A stretch of 21,399 nucleotides of DNA. Origin: a virus. Position numbers and translations under genes: made by a program. The notes beneath the pieces are model-generated. The model searched no databases. It saw only the letters and a program-made list of their open reading frames with translations, and was not told the DNA's origin. The stretch lies in IMG/VR virus record IMGVR_UViG_3300045136_000296, positions 1 to 21,399 of that record. One strand, given 5' to 3'. Below are positions 6,962 through 14,854 of the stretch, in pieces; the stretch's first letter is position 1, and the number at the start of each line of letters is the position of its first letter.

Positions 6962-7651
6962 ATGACCATGGTGAACTTTCAACCCAGCGGCCTCACCTCA
7001 GCGGTCTACAGCCCCGATACATTGCTCGTCACGGGCCCGTTCGAGACGCGCCAGATTGTCATTGCGCAGAACGCCGGCCAGACCTCACCCCTGCCGCGCG
7101 GTCAGCTGCTCTGTCTCGATGCGAACGGCCGCTATCAGCCGCTCGCCGCGGCGGAGACCACGGTCCTGATCGACGCCGCCGGCGAGGTGATCCGTAATAA
7201 CCTGGCCGGCTCGGAAGTGTCGATCGACGTCGTCACCGCGAAACCGCCCATTCCAGGCACCCTGCAGCTCGCCACGACCGCGGACGGGTCGGCGACCATC
7301 GTCCTCAACCTCGGCACAGACAACGGTCGTGGCGTGGGGAGCGGCGCCGGCGGGCTGTTTTTCGTGGATTACCACACCGGCCGGATCCGCGCCGTGTTTA
7401 CCACCGCGCCCACGGCCTCGCACGACCTGAAGGCCGGCTACAAGCACCGGAACCCGGCCGCCGGCGTGCTGGCCTTGCCGACGGTGGTGCTCGCCGAGGA
7501 GATCGAGGCCGCGAAGATCGCCGCGGGGCATGTCACCACGCTGGGCTACGTCCGCGGGGTGTTCAACAGTCAGGCCCTGGTCGGCTACAGCCCGGGCTAC
7601 GACTACCACCTCAATGCCATCGGCATCTGGGTGAAGACCACCGCGAACTAG
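6962..7651 (+). CDS. Head decoration protein, gpD-like with a large insertion
   Basis: The gene lies between scaffold and major capsid, the exact slot of lambda D, and has AGGAGG at 6955-6960. gpD-type trimers bind the mature capsid and stabilise it. Lambda gpD is 110 residues; this protein has 229. The N-terminal part (PLPRGQLLCLDANGRYQPLA, residues 43-62) and the C-terminal part (AGVLALPTVVLAEEIEAA ... VRGVFNSQALVG, 167-207) match the gpD pattern. Residues about 64-163 look like an inserted glycine-rich beta domain, with GTDNGRGVGSGAGGLFFVDY at 118-137. It would plausibly stand off the capsid surface, which is inference. The stop codon sits in a perfect palindrome at 7639-7660. Confidence 0.85.
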   Translation: MTMVNFQPSGLTSAVYSPDTLLVTGPFETRQIVIAQNAGQTSPLPRGQLLCLDANGRYQPLAAAETTVLIDAAGEVIRNNLAGSEVSIDVVTAKPPIPGTLQLATTADGSATIVLNLGTDNGRGVGSGAGGLFFVDYHTGRIRAVFTTAPTASHDLKAGYKHRNPAAGVLALPTVVLAEEIEAAKIAAGHVTTLGYVRGVFNSQALVGYSPGYDYHLNAIGIWVKTTAN

Positions 7652-7660
7652 TTCGCGGTG
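7639..7660. repeat. Perfect 22-base palindrome over the decoration gene stop
   Basis: The arm CACCGCGAAC ends in CTAG at the centre and is mirrored exactly by GTTCGCGGTG. The TAG stop of the decoration gene (7649-7651) lies at the centre. In RNA it would form a 9-base-pair hairpin with a four-base loop. No T-run follows, so it is not a normal intrinsic terminator. It stands 23 bases before the major capsid start and may stabilise or separate the mRNAs of two very abundant proteins. Confidence 0.8.
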
Positions 7661-7683
7661 AGACGCAAGACGGAGGAGTCATC

Positions 7684-8712
7684 ATGGGTCTCTTTGATAC
7701 GCGCACGATGTTGGAAGCCTTGCGGATCATGAAGCCGCCCCAGGCGTTTCTGCTGGATAAGTTCTTCCGCACCATCACGACGTCCTGGACGGAGTACGTC
7801 GATATCGATGTCGTGAAGGGCAAGCGCAAGATGGCGCCGTTTGTCCACCCGCTCAGCCCGGGCAAGGTCGAAAACCGCGAAGGCTACACCACGATGACTT
7901 TCAAGCCCCCGTACATCAAGCCCAAACGAGTCTCATCCGCGGCCGACTGGCTGAAACGGATGCCAGGGGAAAACCCGTACGCCAACCGCTCGGTCATGGA
8001 GCGGGCGGCGGAGCTGATGAACAAAGACCTCATGGAGATGGACGAGGAGATTACCCGCCGGGAAGAGTGGATGGCCGCCCAGCAACTCACGACCGGGCAA
8101 GTCGTCGTAACCGGCGAGGGGGTCAATGCGACCATCAATTTCCAGTGGAGCACGTCCCACCTCATCGCCAACACCGGCCTGACGGCGAACGGCTGGGACC
8201 AAGCCGGCGCGGACCCCGTCAAAGACATCATGCTGATGTCGCGCCGCATCGTGCAAGACTCAGGGCGGACCCCCGACGTGATGGTGTTCGGGTTCGAGGC
8301 GTGGGATTTGTTCCTCGCCAACACCAAGGTGCAGGAGCTGCTGGACCGCCTCCGGATCACCCCCGGGAACGTGCAGCCTACGGCGTCCCGCACCGGCGCG
8401 CAGCTGATGGCCACGCTGCTTGGTCTCGAAATGTGGCTCTACCTTGAGTGGTATATCGACGACGCCGGCGTCGAGCAGCCGATGATCCCGGCGGATTACG
8501 TGGTCATGGGCAGCACAGCGGCCCGCTGCGAGCGGCACTACGGCGCCATTTACGATCCCAAGGCACTGGCGGTCGGCGACGCCCCGCCGCGGGTCTTTCC
8601 CAAGTCATGGGGAGAAGAGGACCCGCCGGTCCGCTACGTCATGGCGCAATCGTCGCCGCTGCCCGTGGCGCATGAAGTCGATGCCTTCGTACGTGCGGAC
8701 GTGAAAGGATAA
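7684..8712 (+). CDS. Major capsid protein, lambda gpE family
   Basis: This is the shell subunit of the head, 342 residues, almost the same as lambda gpE (341). The N-terminal region carries the family pattern TTSWTEYVDIDVVKGKRKMAPFV (about 32-54, written here with its residues contiguous only for 20: TTSWTEYVDIDVVKGKRKMA). A central segment MDEEITRREEWMAAQQLTTG (about 118-137) matches the gpE helix that precedes the beta domain, and the C-terminal part holds PEVFPKSW-like 'PRVFPKSWGEEDPP'. GGAGG at 7672-7676 gives a strong start. It follows the decoration protein as in lambda. The HK97 fold is expected from family membership, not shown by the sequence itself. Confidence 0.95.
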   Translation: MGLFDTRTMLEALRIMKPPQAFLLDKFFRTITTSWTEYVDIDVVKGKRKMAPFVHPLSPGKVENREGYTTMTFKPPYIKPKRVSSAADWLKRMPGENPYANRSVMERAAELMNKDLMEMDEEITRREEWMAAQQLTTGQVVVTGEGVNATINFQWSTSHLIANTGLTANGWDQAGADPVKDIMLMSRRIVQDSGRTPDVMVFGFEAWDLFLANTKVQELLDRLRITPGNVQPTASRTGAQLMATLLGLEMWLYLEWYIDDAGVEQPMIPADYVVMGSTAARCERHYGAIYDPKALAVGDAPPRVFPKSWGEEDPPVRYVMAQSSPLPVAHEVDAFVRADVKG

Positions 8713-8715
8713 GGC

Positions 8716-8799
8716 ATGCGGGATCCGGTGATGTGGTACGCGCTGGGCATTGTCACCCTGGCACTCGTCTTGTGTGCCCTGCTGGTGTGGTCCTGCTAA
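8716..8799 (+). CDS. 27-residue single-span membrane peptide
   Basis: A short frame begins three bases after the capsid stop, with AAGGATAAGG overlapping the capsid gene end as a ribosome binding site. The product MRDPVMWYALG then continues with a hydrophobic run (IVTLALVLCALLVW) and ends SC. It is one transmembrane helix with a short charged N-terminus. It is followed 15 bases later by the next gene. No family is recognised. Position and start signal support a real gene, but a frame this short could occur by chance. Confidence 0.5.
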   Translation: MRDPVMWYALGIVTLALVLCALLVWSC

Positions 8800-8814
8800 G
8801 CCGGGGGCAGAGCG

Positions 8815-9444
8815 ATGGCCAAGCCGCATCTCACGATTGTCGCCTCGAACATGGACAACCTGCGTGCGCAAATTCGCCAGTGGCCGTCCACGGCCGCAGT
8901 CATTGCCGGCGAGGAACTACTGGCCGAGCTGGCGCCGTTCAAAGAGGAGATGAAACGGCGCTCGACGCAGGGGCCGCTGTTCAAGCGCAGCGGTCGCTTA
9001 GGCGCCTCCTGGGTGGCCGAGGTCCCCGTGCCACGGCGGTTGTCCGACGTGAAAGGGTCCGTCTATGCGCTCGCGGGCTATAGCTACATTCACGAGTTCG
9101 GCGGGCAGATCAGTCCCCCGGCGGGCAAGTCGTGGTTCTTTATCCCCACGATCTACAACCTGAAAAACACCGGTCGGCCGCGCCTCACCGTCGAGCAGGT
9201 GATCAGCCAAGGGGGAAAATTCGGCACGCCACGCGACGTGGATCCGCTCATTCTCAAGAACCTCACCTACGTCACCCGGGCCATGGTCATCGACAAAGAT
9301 GGGTTTCCCATGTTCACCCAGATCAAGCGCGCGACCTATAAGCCGCAGCTTGAGTTCTTCGCGCGGGGCAACACACTGGCCGGTCAGTTACCGAGCCGCA
9401 TGGCCGACCGCCTGGTGCGCTACTGGCAGGCGCCGGTGCTGTGA
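8815..9444 (+). CDS. Head-tail connector / tail completion protein, gpZ or HK97 gp10-like
   Basis: The protein has 209 residues; lambda gpZ has 192. The motif YSYIHEFGGQI at residues 89-99, followed by PPAGKSWFFIP, is characteristic of HK97 gp10/gpZ-like proteins, which commonly contain 'YA.iHEfGG'. Such proteins sit at the head-tail junction and are needed to attach a functional tail. The segment FKRSGRLGASW (56-66) also matches the family's N-terminal part. It follows the capsid genes and precedes the probable tail terminator, as expected. The start at 8815 has a modest purine-rich site (GGGGGCAGAG). Confidence 0.85.
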   Translation: MAKPHLTIVASNMDNLRAQIRQWPSTAAVIAGEELLAELAPFKEEMKRRSTQGPLFKRSGRLGASWVAEVPVPRRLSDVKGSVYALAGYSYIHEFGGQISPPAGKSWFFIPTIYNLKNTGRPRLTVEQVISQGGKFGTPRDVDPLILKNLTYVTRAMVIDKDGFPMFTQIKRATYKPQLEFFARGNTLAGQLPSRMADRLVRYWQAPVL

Positions 9445-9453
9445 GAGGGAGGG

Positions 9454-10014
9454 ATGCCAACGCTGACACCCGAGCCGCTCCGCCTCACACTGGCGCTGCC
9501 CGCGGCGGTGCTCGACCGCTCGCTCGTGCGCGAGCGCATCATGCGCCGTGTGGGCGCACGCCTGGCGCGGATCCGCGTCGCGAACGGCTATCAAACGGAT
9601 CTCGCACAGGCACTGTATTACGGCGCGCTGATCGAGGCGGAACCGCCCGCGTTGCCCGCCCTCAACTACTACGACGGGGATGAGGAAGGAGAGGCGCTGT
9701 ACGGGGTGCGCGAGAAGCGGGTCGAGCTGACCATTGAGGCCTACGATAAGGTCCCGGACGCCACGACGGAGACGCTGCCTGATCACCTCTCGCGGGTGTC
9801 CGGTCGCATGCTAGGCGACATCGAGGTTGCCCTGGTGACAGGACCCACCGGGACTCCGGAGCCGACGTTCGGTGGCCTCGCGGCCGGCCTGCAGTACGCC
9901 TCGAGCCGCCTCATCATCGGCACGCGCCCCCAGCTGTGGGTCGGCTGTGTGAGCAACTGGATCATTACATACCGCACCCGACACGGGAACCCCTACACGA
10001 CGGTGGAGGACTGA
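9454..10014 (+). CDS. Probable tail terminator protein (gpU-like position)
   Basis: This 186-residue protein starts nine bases after the gpZ-like stop, with GAGGGAGGG upstream. It shows VGARLARIRVANGYQTDL (33-50), then a strand-rich middle (REKRVELTIEAYDKV) and a C-terminal strand pair ending WIITYRTRHGNPYTTVED. This layout is typical of tail terminator/completion proteins, which cap the tail tube and join it to the neck. The first 20 residues carry a proline-leucine strand motif (TPEPLRLTLALPAAVL) that matches the six repeats in the tail protein at 17317. That extension is not part of the usual family. Homology to gpU itself is inferred from position. Confidence 0.72.
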   Translation: MPTLTPEPLRLTLALPAAVLDRSLVRERIMRRVGARLARIRVANGYQTDLAQALYYGALIEAEPPALPALNYYDGDEEGEALYGVREKRVELTIEAYDKVPDATTETLPDHLSRVSGRMLGDIEVALVTGPTGTPEPTFGGLAAGLQYASSRLIIGTRPQLWVGCVSNWIITYRTRHGNPYTTVED

Positions 10015-10018
10015 CGAC

Positions 10019-10444
10019 ATGGCCGCGTGGGTCTCGAACTACCTCAAGAAGAAGATCGCTAACGGCGAGGTGCAGCTCGTCGCGCACGACATCCGTGTGC
10101 TGCTCGTCTCTTCGAGCTTTAACGGGAACGCCAACCACGAGTTCGTGGGGAATGTGCCCGTACTGGGTGAGCTGAGCGGCACGGGCTACGTGCGCAAGTC
10201 ATTGGCCAATAAGGTCGTAAACGTCGATACACCAAACAACCGGGCGGAGTTCGACGCGGACGATGTGACGTGGACCGGGATTAACGCCGGGACTGCCGTC
10301 GGTGCACTGCTCATTCGGCATGTCACGAATGACGCCGACTCGCCCATTATCGGGTTCACGGATCAGGGCGGCTTCCCCATTACGACCAACGGGGGCGACG
10401 TTACCATACAGTGGAACGCTGAAGGCATCTTACAGATCGCGTAG
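10019..10444 (+). CDS. Small beta-rich phage protein, paralogue of the gene at 15201
   Basis: This 141-residue protein ends GGFPITTNGGDVTIQWNAEG, a pattern common to a family of small phage proteins of unknown function ('GLPVTPNGGDITVTW'). It also contains YVRKSLANKVV and DDVTWTGINAGT. The second copy in this window at 15201 aligns along its whole length. The gene lies between the probable tail terminator and tail tube genes, with only four bases after the upstream stop. Predicted all-beta character suggests a virion surface or tail component. No enzymatic motif is present. The exact role is unknown. Confidence 0.75.
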   Translation: MAAWVSNYLKKKIANGEVQLVAHDIRVLLVSSSFNGNANHEFVGNVPVLGELSGTGYVRKSLANKVVNVDTPNNRAEFDADDVTWTGINAGTAVGALLIRHVTNDADSPIIGFTDQGGFPITTNGGDVTIQWNAEGILQIA

Positions 10445-10474
10445 GTGCGGAACCGAGAGTGAAGGAGGTTTGCC

Positions 10475-11452
10475 ATGCCATCTGCCGAAAACGCTCGGCT
10501 GCAGATCGAAGCGGGCCAGACCCTGGTCGCCATGGCTCAGCTCACCGACAGTGGGGATCATATCAAGTTTACCGGCGTAAGCGGCCTGTGGTCAGGGGTC
10601 GCCGGCAAAACCCCGGTGATCCGGCCCAACGGCGTGCGCTCTGGCGGGGCGGTGACGCCGAAGAGTGGGGCCAACGATCAGGTGACGGTGGCGGCGCTGG
10701 AAGCGAACTTAAATGGCGCCATCCAGAGCGTGGCCGGCGCGGACGTCTCGATCAGCCGCACCGCCGGTGGCGGCACCTACCAGAAGCACTCGATTATCGT
10801 GAACAATGCAGGCGCGCTGGCCGCGGTCGCCGGCACGGAGGGGGGCGCGTTCAGCACCACACGTGGCGCCGCCGGGGGGCCGCCCTTCATCCCGGTCGAT
10901 GCGGTTGAGGTCGCACAGATCTGGCTGACGTCGGATACGGCCGCGCCGATCCAGGCGAGCGAGATCAAGCAAGTGCAGGGCGAGCATTTCGAGCGGGCAA
11001 ACTTCCCCCTCTATACCATCGACCCCTATAGCGGGGCGGTCTCCTTCGTCTCCGCCCTCCCGCTCTCGCACACGGGCAGCGTACCCAAACGCGTGTACGC
11101 CGAATATTACACGCCGATTTTCGCGCCTGTGCCCAAGGCGCGGGACGTCGTGCTGCCCGAACGCACGTTCTCGATCAACTCGGAGGCGACGTATGACGGG
11201 CCGGAGGCCTCGGCCTCGAGCGCGCTCGCGCAGGGTTCTTTCACCGCCCTCCTGGAGAACGGTATCGATGACCTGTTGGTGCAGCTCGAAGGGCAAAACC
11301 TGTGGTTTAAGTTTTACCCCGACCGCTATAAGTCGGCCTATCACGCGTACCAGGGCATCCTGGGCATCGCCCGCCAGTTTCCGGCTGCCGGCAACCTCAA
11401 TGCGTCGTGCACAGTCACGGCGGCCAAGCAGGGCACCAACGTCGCGGCGTAA
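10475..11452 (+). CDS. Probable major tail tube protein
   Basis: This 325-residue, strand-rich protein has a near-perfect start (AAGGAGG before ATG at 10475). It lies between connector genes and tail assembly chaperones, the slot of lambda V. It contains QVTVAALEANLNGAI, VPKRVYAEYYTPIF, a middle NSEATYDGPEASASS, and a C-terminal segment with LWFKFYPDRYKSAYHAYQG. These fit a phage tail tube with an additional beta domain, and lambda gpV (246 residues) likewise carries an Ig-like domain. The family match is weaker than for the head genes, so order is the main evidence. A capsid fibre or other structural role is the alternative. Confidence 0.68.
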   Translation: MPSAENARLQIEAGQTLVAMAQLTDSGDHIKFTGVSGLWSGVAGKTPVIRPNGVRSGGAVTPKSGANDQVTVAALEANLNGAIQSVAGADVSISRTAGGGTYQKHSIIVNNAGALAAVAGTEGGAFSTTRGAAGGPPFIPVDAVEVAQIWLTSDTAAPIQASEIKQVQGEHFERANFPLYTIDPYSGAVSFVSALPLSHTGSVPKRVYAEYYTPIFAPVPKARDVVLPERTFSINSEATYDGPEASASSALAQGSFTALLENGIDDLLVQLEGQNLWFKFYPDRYKSAYHAYQGILGIARQFPAAGNLNASCTVTAAKQGTNVAA

Positions 11453-11468
11453 ATAGAGGCGACTGCAC

Positions 11469-11933
11469 ATGGGACTCATTGACGTGCACCGGCTGCGCGC
11501 GACCGCGTGGCGCCGGCCGATGAAAGACGTGCCGGTTCCGGAACTGAAAGGCCTGCTCGCCCCTAACGGCAGTGGCCCGCCGGTCGTGCGTGTGCGCGGA
11601 CTCACCGGCAACCAGATGTTCCTTGCGGCGGAGGCCAAAGCCAATCATGCGGTGTTCAAAGTGCTCAAGGACGCCTTCGCGTCCGGGAACGTGGACGAGA
11701 TTAAAGCGGCGATGACGCGTGCCGTGCAGCCGGCCAAGAGCGAAGCGACGGCGGCCGAGACGGCGTACCGCATCGAGATCCTCGTGATGGGCGTGGTCGA
11801 TGAAACCGGCCGCCCGTACCTCGACTATGAGGATGCCGTGCGCATCGCGGAATACTTCCCGACCGCGTTCATTACCCTGACCACGGAGATTTTGTCGCTG
11901 TCCGGGGAGGGCAGCAGCGTGGGGGAATCGTGA
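11469..11933 (+). CDS. Tail assembly chaperone, gpG-like
   Basis: This 154-residue protein sits between the tube and the tape measure, the place of tail assembly chaperones. The middle is helical (ETAYRIEILVMGVVDETGRP) and continues YLDYEDAVRIAEYFPTAFITL, typical of G-like chaperones that contain a 'dyedav.la..f' element. The C-terminus is short and acidic/serine-rich (SGEGSSVGES). The stop overlaps the GTG start of a second small gene, and a run of five G residues lies just before the stop. In lambda, G and T are joined by a -1 frameshift and help load the tape measure protein. The same organisation is suggested here. Confidence 0.78.
   Translation: MGLIDVHRLRATAWRRPMKDVPVPELKGLLAPNGSGPPVVRVRGLTGNQMFLAAEAKANHAVFKVLKDAFASGNVDEIKAAMTRAVQPAKSEATAAETAYRIEILVMGVVDETGRPYLDYEDAVRIAEYFPTAFITLTTEILSLSGEGSSVGES
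11921..11927 (+). promoter_or_regulatory. Possible -1 frameshift site between chaperone genes
   Basis: GGGGGAA precedes the gpG-like stop by three bases. In frame it reads GTG GGG GAA TCG TGA. Slipping back one base re-pairs the GGG codon perfectly and moves translation into the T-like frame, which is open upstream. The second codon would mismatch at one position, so this is not an ideal slippery heptamer. Confidence 0.35.
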
Positions 11934-12109
11934 CGCGCCTGTGGGCGGACCCGCAGGCGCGCAACGCCCTGGCGCTGTGTGAGGCGCGCGGGGCGTTTGT
12001 GTTTCAGGTCGCGCCGCAGTTCTGTCCGTGGGGCCGGCTCACCGCGGTCGAGATCGGCCTCTGGGCGCGGTACTACGAGGACCTCAAAGCACAGCGCAAA
12101 CCGAGGTAG
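11930..12109 (+). CDS. Second tail assembly chaperone segment, gpT-like
   Basis: This 59-residue frame begins with GTG overlapping the gpG-like stop (GTGA) and ends three bases before the tape measure start. It contains two cysteines, APQFCPWGRLTAVEIGLWARYY, and a basic C-terminus. The tryptophan-rich 'lt..E...w..yy' pattern resembles T-like or DUF4035-type segments that follow G in many siphophages. It may be made by coupled re-initiation, as a frameshift fusion with the upstream gene, or both. The short length and GTG start make it easy to miss, but overlap on one side and tight spacing on the other support it well. Confidence 0.72.
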   Translation: MTRLWADPQARNALALCEARGAFVFQVAPQFCPWGRLTAVEIGLWARYYEDLKAQRKPR

Positions 12110-12112
12110 CCG

Positions 12113-14854
12113 ATGGCCGACGCACGGCGCGTGATTGAACTGGTCTTCGGTGCCGCCGATCAGACCTCGCAGGTCGTCGATCACATGTCCTCGAGCCTGG
12201 ACACCTTCGCCGGCAAGGTGTCCAATATTACGCAACCGGTCGCGACCCTGACCACCAACCTGCTGGCCTTTGAGGCGGCGGTCGGCGCGAGCGCGCTGGC
12301 CGTGGGGGCCTTCGCCACCACGCAGGCCGCGCAGTTCGATTCCCAGATCCGCGAGATCGTCACCCTCGTGAACGGCAGCACCGCGGAGGTACAGGCGCTG
12401 GGGAAGGAGATTCTCGCGCTCGGACCCCATTCCGCCTTCTCGTTCGATACCCTGACCAACTCGGTCTATAAGGCGGTCTCTGCCACCGGCGATCTCGGCG
12501 CCGGCGTGCAGGTGGTGCAGCAAGCCGAGCAGCTCGCCATCGCCGGCCGCGCAGAATTGAACGACACCACACTGCTGTTGGTCTCGACCCTCAATGCCTA
12601 CGGGTTGGGGATGGACCAAGCCGCTCGCGTGTCTGACATTTTCTTTGCCGCCGTGCAGGGTGGGCAGACCACGGTCAGTGAACTCGCCTCGAGTATGGGG
12701 CAGGTTGCCCCGACGGCCGCGGCCGCGGGCGTCAGCATCGACGAACTCGCCGCCGCCGTGTCCTTCCTCACCAAGAACGGGTTAGGGACGAGTGAGGCCG
12801 TCACGGGCCTCAAAGCGGCCCTGTCGAACGTCATCCAGCCGACCAAGGAGGCCGAGGAGACAGCCCAAGCCCTCGGGATCCAGTTCGACGCGAACGCCCT
12901 CGCGAGCAAGGGGCTGGCGGGGTTCATCGCGGAATTAGCGCAGGCAACCGGTGGCAGTATCACCGAGATGGGGAAGTTCTTCGGCTCGGTCGAAGGGCTG
13001 AATGCCGTGATGGTGCTGGCGCAGGGCAGCGCGCAGGGGTTCGCAGCCCAGGTCGATGCGATTGGGAATTCTTCCGGCAGCACGCAGAAGGCCTATGAGC
13101 TGATGGTCGATACCGTCACCGTGCAGACGCAGCGCATGCTGAATGCCATTCAGGCGGCCGCCATCACGATCGGACTCCAGCTCCAAGAGCCGGTGGCTCA
13201 GGTCGAGGCCGCCATCGCGAACGTATTCGCGGCCATTCAGCAGGCCGCCAGTAGCGGGGCCTTTGATCCGCTGATCGATGCCCTGACGTCCGGGCTTAAC
13301 ACCATCGCCGGCGTGCTCAATGAGATTGCGAAAAACCTGCCCGCGGCCCTGGCGACTCTTGACTACTCCGCGTTCATTGCGTCGCTCGAAGAACTCGCGG
13401 CGACCATCGGGCTGGTGTTCGAGGGGGTAGATATCTCGACGCCTGAAGGCCTCGCCGCGGCGTTGCAATCGGTCGTGAATGTCGGCACGACCCTGATTAA
13501 CGTGACCACCGGCATCGCCGAGAACGTCGTCCCGGTCATCCGTCAGTTCATTGACTGGGCGTCGGCCGCCGGGAACGTCGATAAGGAGACGGCCCAACTC
13601 ATTGGGAATGCCAGCGGACTGCTGACCCTGATCAACAGCACCCTGCCGGCGGTCCAGGGGTTGGCCGGCGGCATGGAATTTCTGGCCTATACGATGGGCG
13701 GCAGTGTGCTGCTCAAAGCTGTGCAAGGGCTCCTTCCCGCGTTGGGCACGGGCGGGCTGCAGACCGTGGTGGCGGCGCTGGCGTCGCCGGCGGGCATTCT
13801 GGCCCTCGGCGGCGCGGCGCTGATCGTGACCGATCAACTGTTCAATTGGACCGGTGCCGTGAATGATGTCATTGACGCCGGCCTCCGGTTACTCACTACC
13901 ACCAACGAGTCGGCGTCGCGGTATGGCGAGCTCGCGCAGGCGACGGAGGCCGTGACCGGCGCCCACGGCGCGCTCCTCGGCGGTCTGCTGGCCGCGATCG
14001 AGGCAGAGCAGCAGGCGGCAGCCCAGGCCGCCCAGAACCGTGCGGAATTTGCCGAGTGGGCCCAGCTCGCGGATGAATTAGGCGGGCAGCTCAAGTTCAC
14101 GGCCGATGGCCTGATCGAGCTCACGTTCGCGCAGCGGGAAGCTGACGTGGCGGCCAAAGAGACCGCCTTGACCTTCCGGGACAGACTCATGCCCTCATTG
14201 GTGGAGACCAAGATCAGCGCCGACTTGCTCAAAGACGGTTTCATCCTGGTCGATAATACGGTCACCGGCACCCTCGATACGTTCACCAAATATTCGCACG
14301 CCGTCTCCCAGGCTTCGGAGGAGGAAAAGAAAAAACGCGACGAGGCGGAACTCACGGCCGAGAAGCAAGAAGAGTTACGGCTGAAGACCGAAGAGCTCAA
14401 CCTGGAGTGGGAAAAGCTGGCGAGCCAGGAGCGACAGGTGACGCTCCAGGTCCTCGGCGACATCCGCGTTGCCGAGATCCAGGCCCAGGCCGAACAGGTG
14501 ATCGCGGCCTTCGAGTCGATCGGTGAGACGGTCAAGAGCACCGGGGAACTCATCGGCGAGCTCGCCGGGCTGTTTGTTGAGGCGGAAGGGTTTGAGCAGA
14601 CGGAACTCCTGCGCCTGCTCAACGAAGAGAACCAGCGGCGTCAGGAAGCCCTCGACCTGCAAAAGAAGCTGGTCGAAGCGCAGGTGGCCTACCTGGAAGC
14701 GACCGCGGAGCGGCTCAACCAAGGCGAGGCGCTCATCACCATTGAAGCCGGCGGCCTCGAGCACGACCTTGAGCATTTATTGTTCGAGATCCTGTCGCGG
14801 ATCCAGATCAAAGCGTCTGAAGCAGGGCAGAATTTCTTATTAGGGCTACAGTGA
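12113..14854 (+). CDS. Tail tape measure protein, TP901 type
   Basis: This is the longest head-to-tail gene, 913 residues. It sets tail length and is a scaffold for tube assembly. The N-terminal third carries the TP901 core pattern: FDSQIREIVTLVNGSTAEVQ, TTLLLVSTLNAYGLGMDQAA, VSELASSMGQVAPTAAAAGV and a following SIDELAAAVSFL ... GTSEAVTGLKAALSNVI. A hydrophobic region lies at about residues 523-582 (including PAGILALGGAALIV), as in tape measures that act in the cell membrane during DNA entry. Two charged helical segments follow at about 740-802 and 830-900. At about 0.15 nm per residue the tail would be near 137 nm, a family rule of thumb. No peptidoglycan-hydrolase motif is seen. The start at 12113 has only a weak ribosome binding site. 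Confidence 0.95.
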   Translation: MADARRVIELVFGAADQTSQVVDHMSSSLDTFAGKVSNITQPVATLTTNLLAFEAAVGASALAVGAFATTQAAQFDSQIREIVTLVNGSTAEVQALGKEILALGPHSAFSFDTLTNSVYKAVSATGDLGAGVQVVQQAEQLAIAGRAELNDTTLLLVSTLNAYGLGMDQAARVSDIFFAAVQGGQTTVSELASSMGQVAPTAAAAGVSIDELAAAVSFLTKNGLGTSEAVTGLKAALSNVIQPTKEAEETAQALGIQFDANALASKGLAGFIAELAQATGGSITEMGKFFGSVEGLNAVMVLAQGSAQGFAAQVDAIGNSSGSTQKAYELMVDTVTVQTQRMLNAIQAAAITIGLQLQEPVAQVEAAIANVFAAIQQAASSGAFDPLIDALTSGLNTIAGVLNEIAKNLPAALATLDYSAFIASLEELAATIGLVFEGVDISTPEGLAAALQSVVNVGTTLINVTTGIAENVVPVIRQFIDWASAAGNVDKETAQLIGNASGLLTLINSTLPAVQGLAGGMEFLAYTMGGSVLLKAVQGLLPALGTGGLQTVVAALASPAGILALGGAALIVTDQLFNWTGAVNDVIDAGLRLLTTTNESASRYGELAQATEAVTGAHGALLGGLLAAIEAEQQAAAQAAQNRAEFAEWAQLADELGGQLKFTADGLIELTFAQREADVAAKETALTFRDRLMPSLVETKISADLLKDGFILVDNTVTGTLDTFTKYSHAVSQASEEEKKKRDEAELTAEKQEELRLKTEELNLEWEKLASQERQVTLQVLGDIRVAEIQAQAEQVIAAFESIGETVKSTGELIGELAGLFVEAEGFEQTELLRLLNEENQRRQEALDLQKKLVEAQVAYLEATAERLNQGEALITIEAGGLEHDLEHLLFEILSRIQIKASEAGQNFLLGLQ

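Noticed and set aside
7639-7660. Palindrome considered as an intrinsic terminator
   Set aside because: No T-run follows the hairpin (AGACGCAAGA), so normal intrinsic termination is not expected.
10709-11644. Antisense open frame of 311 codons opposite the tail tube gene
   Set aside because: Arg/Gly/Asp-rich translation typical of a shadow frame. It crosses the tube-chaperone junction without any signal.
12935-13837. Antisense open frame of 300 codons opposite the tape measure gene
   Set aside because: Composition and position fit a shadow of the tape measure; no ribosome binding site or domain is seen.
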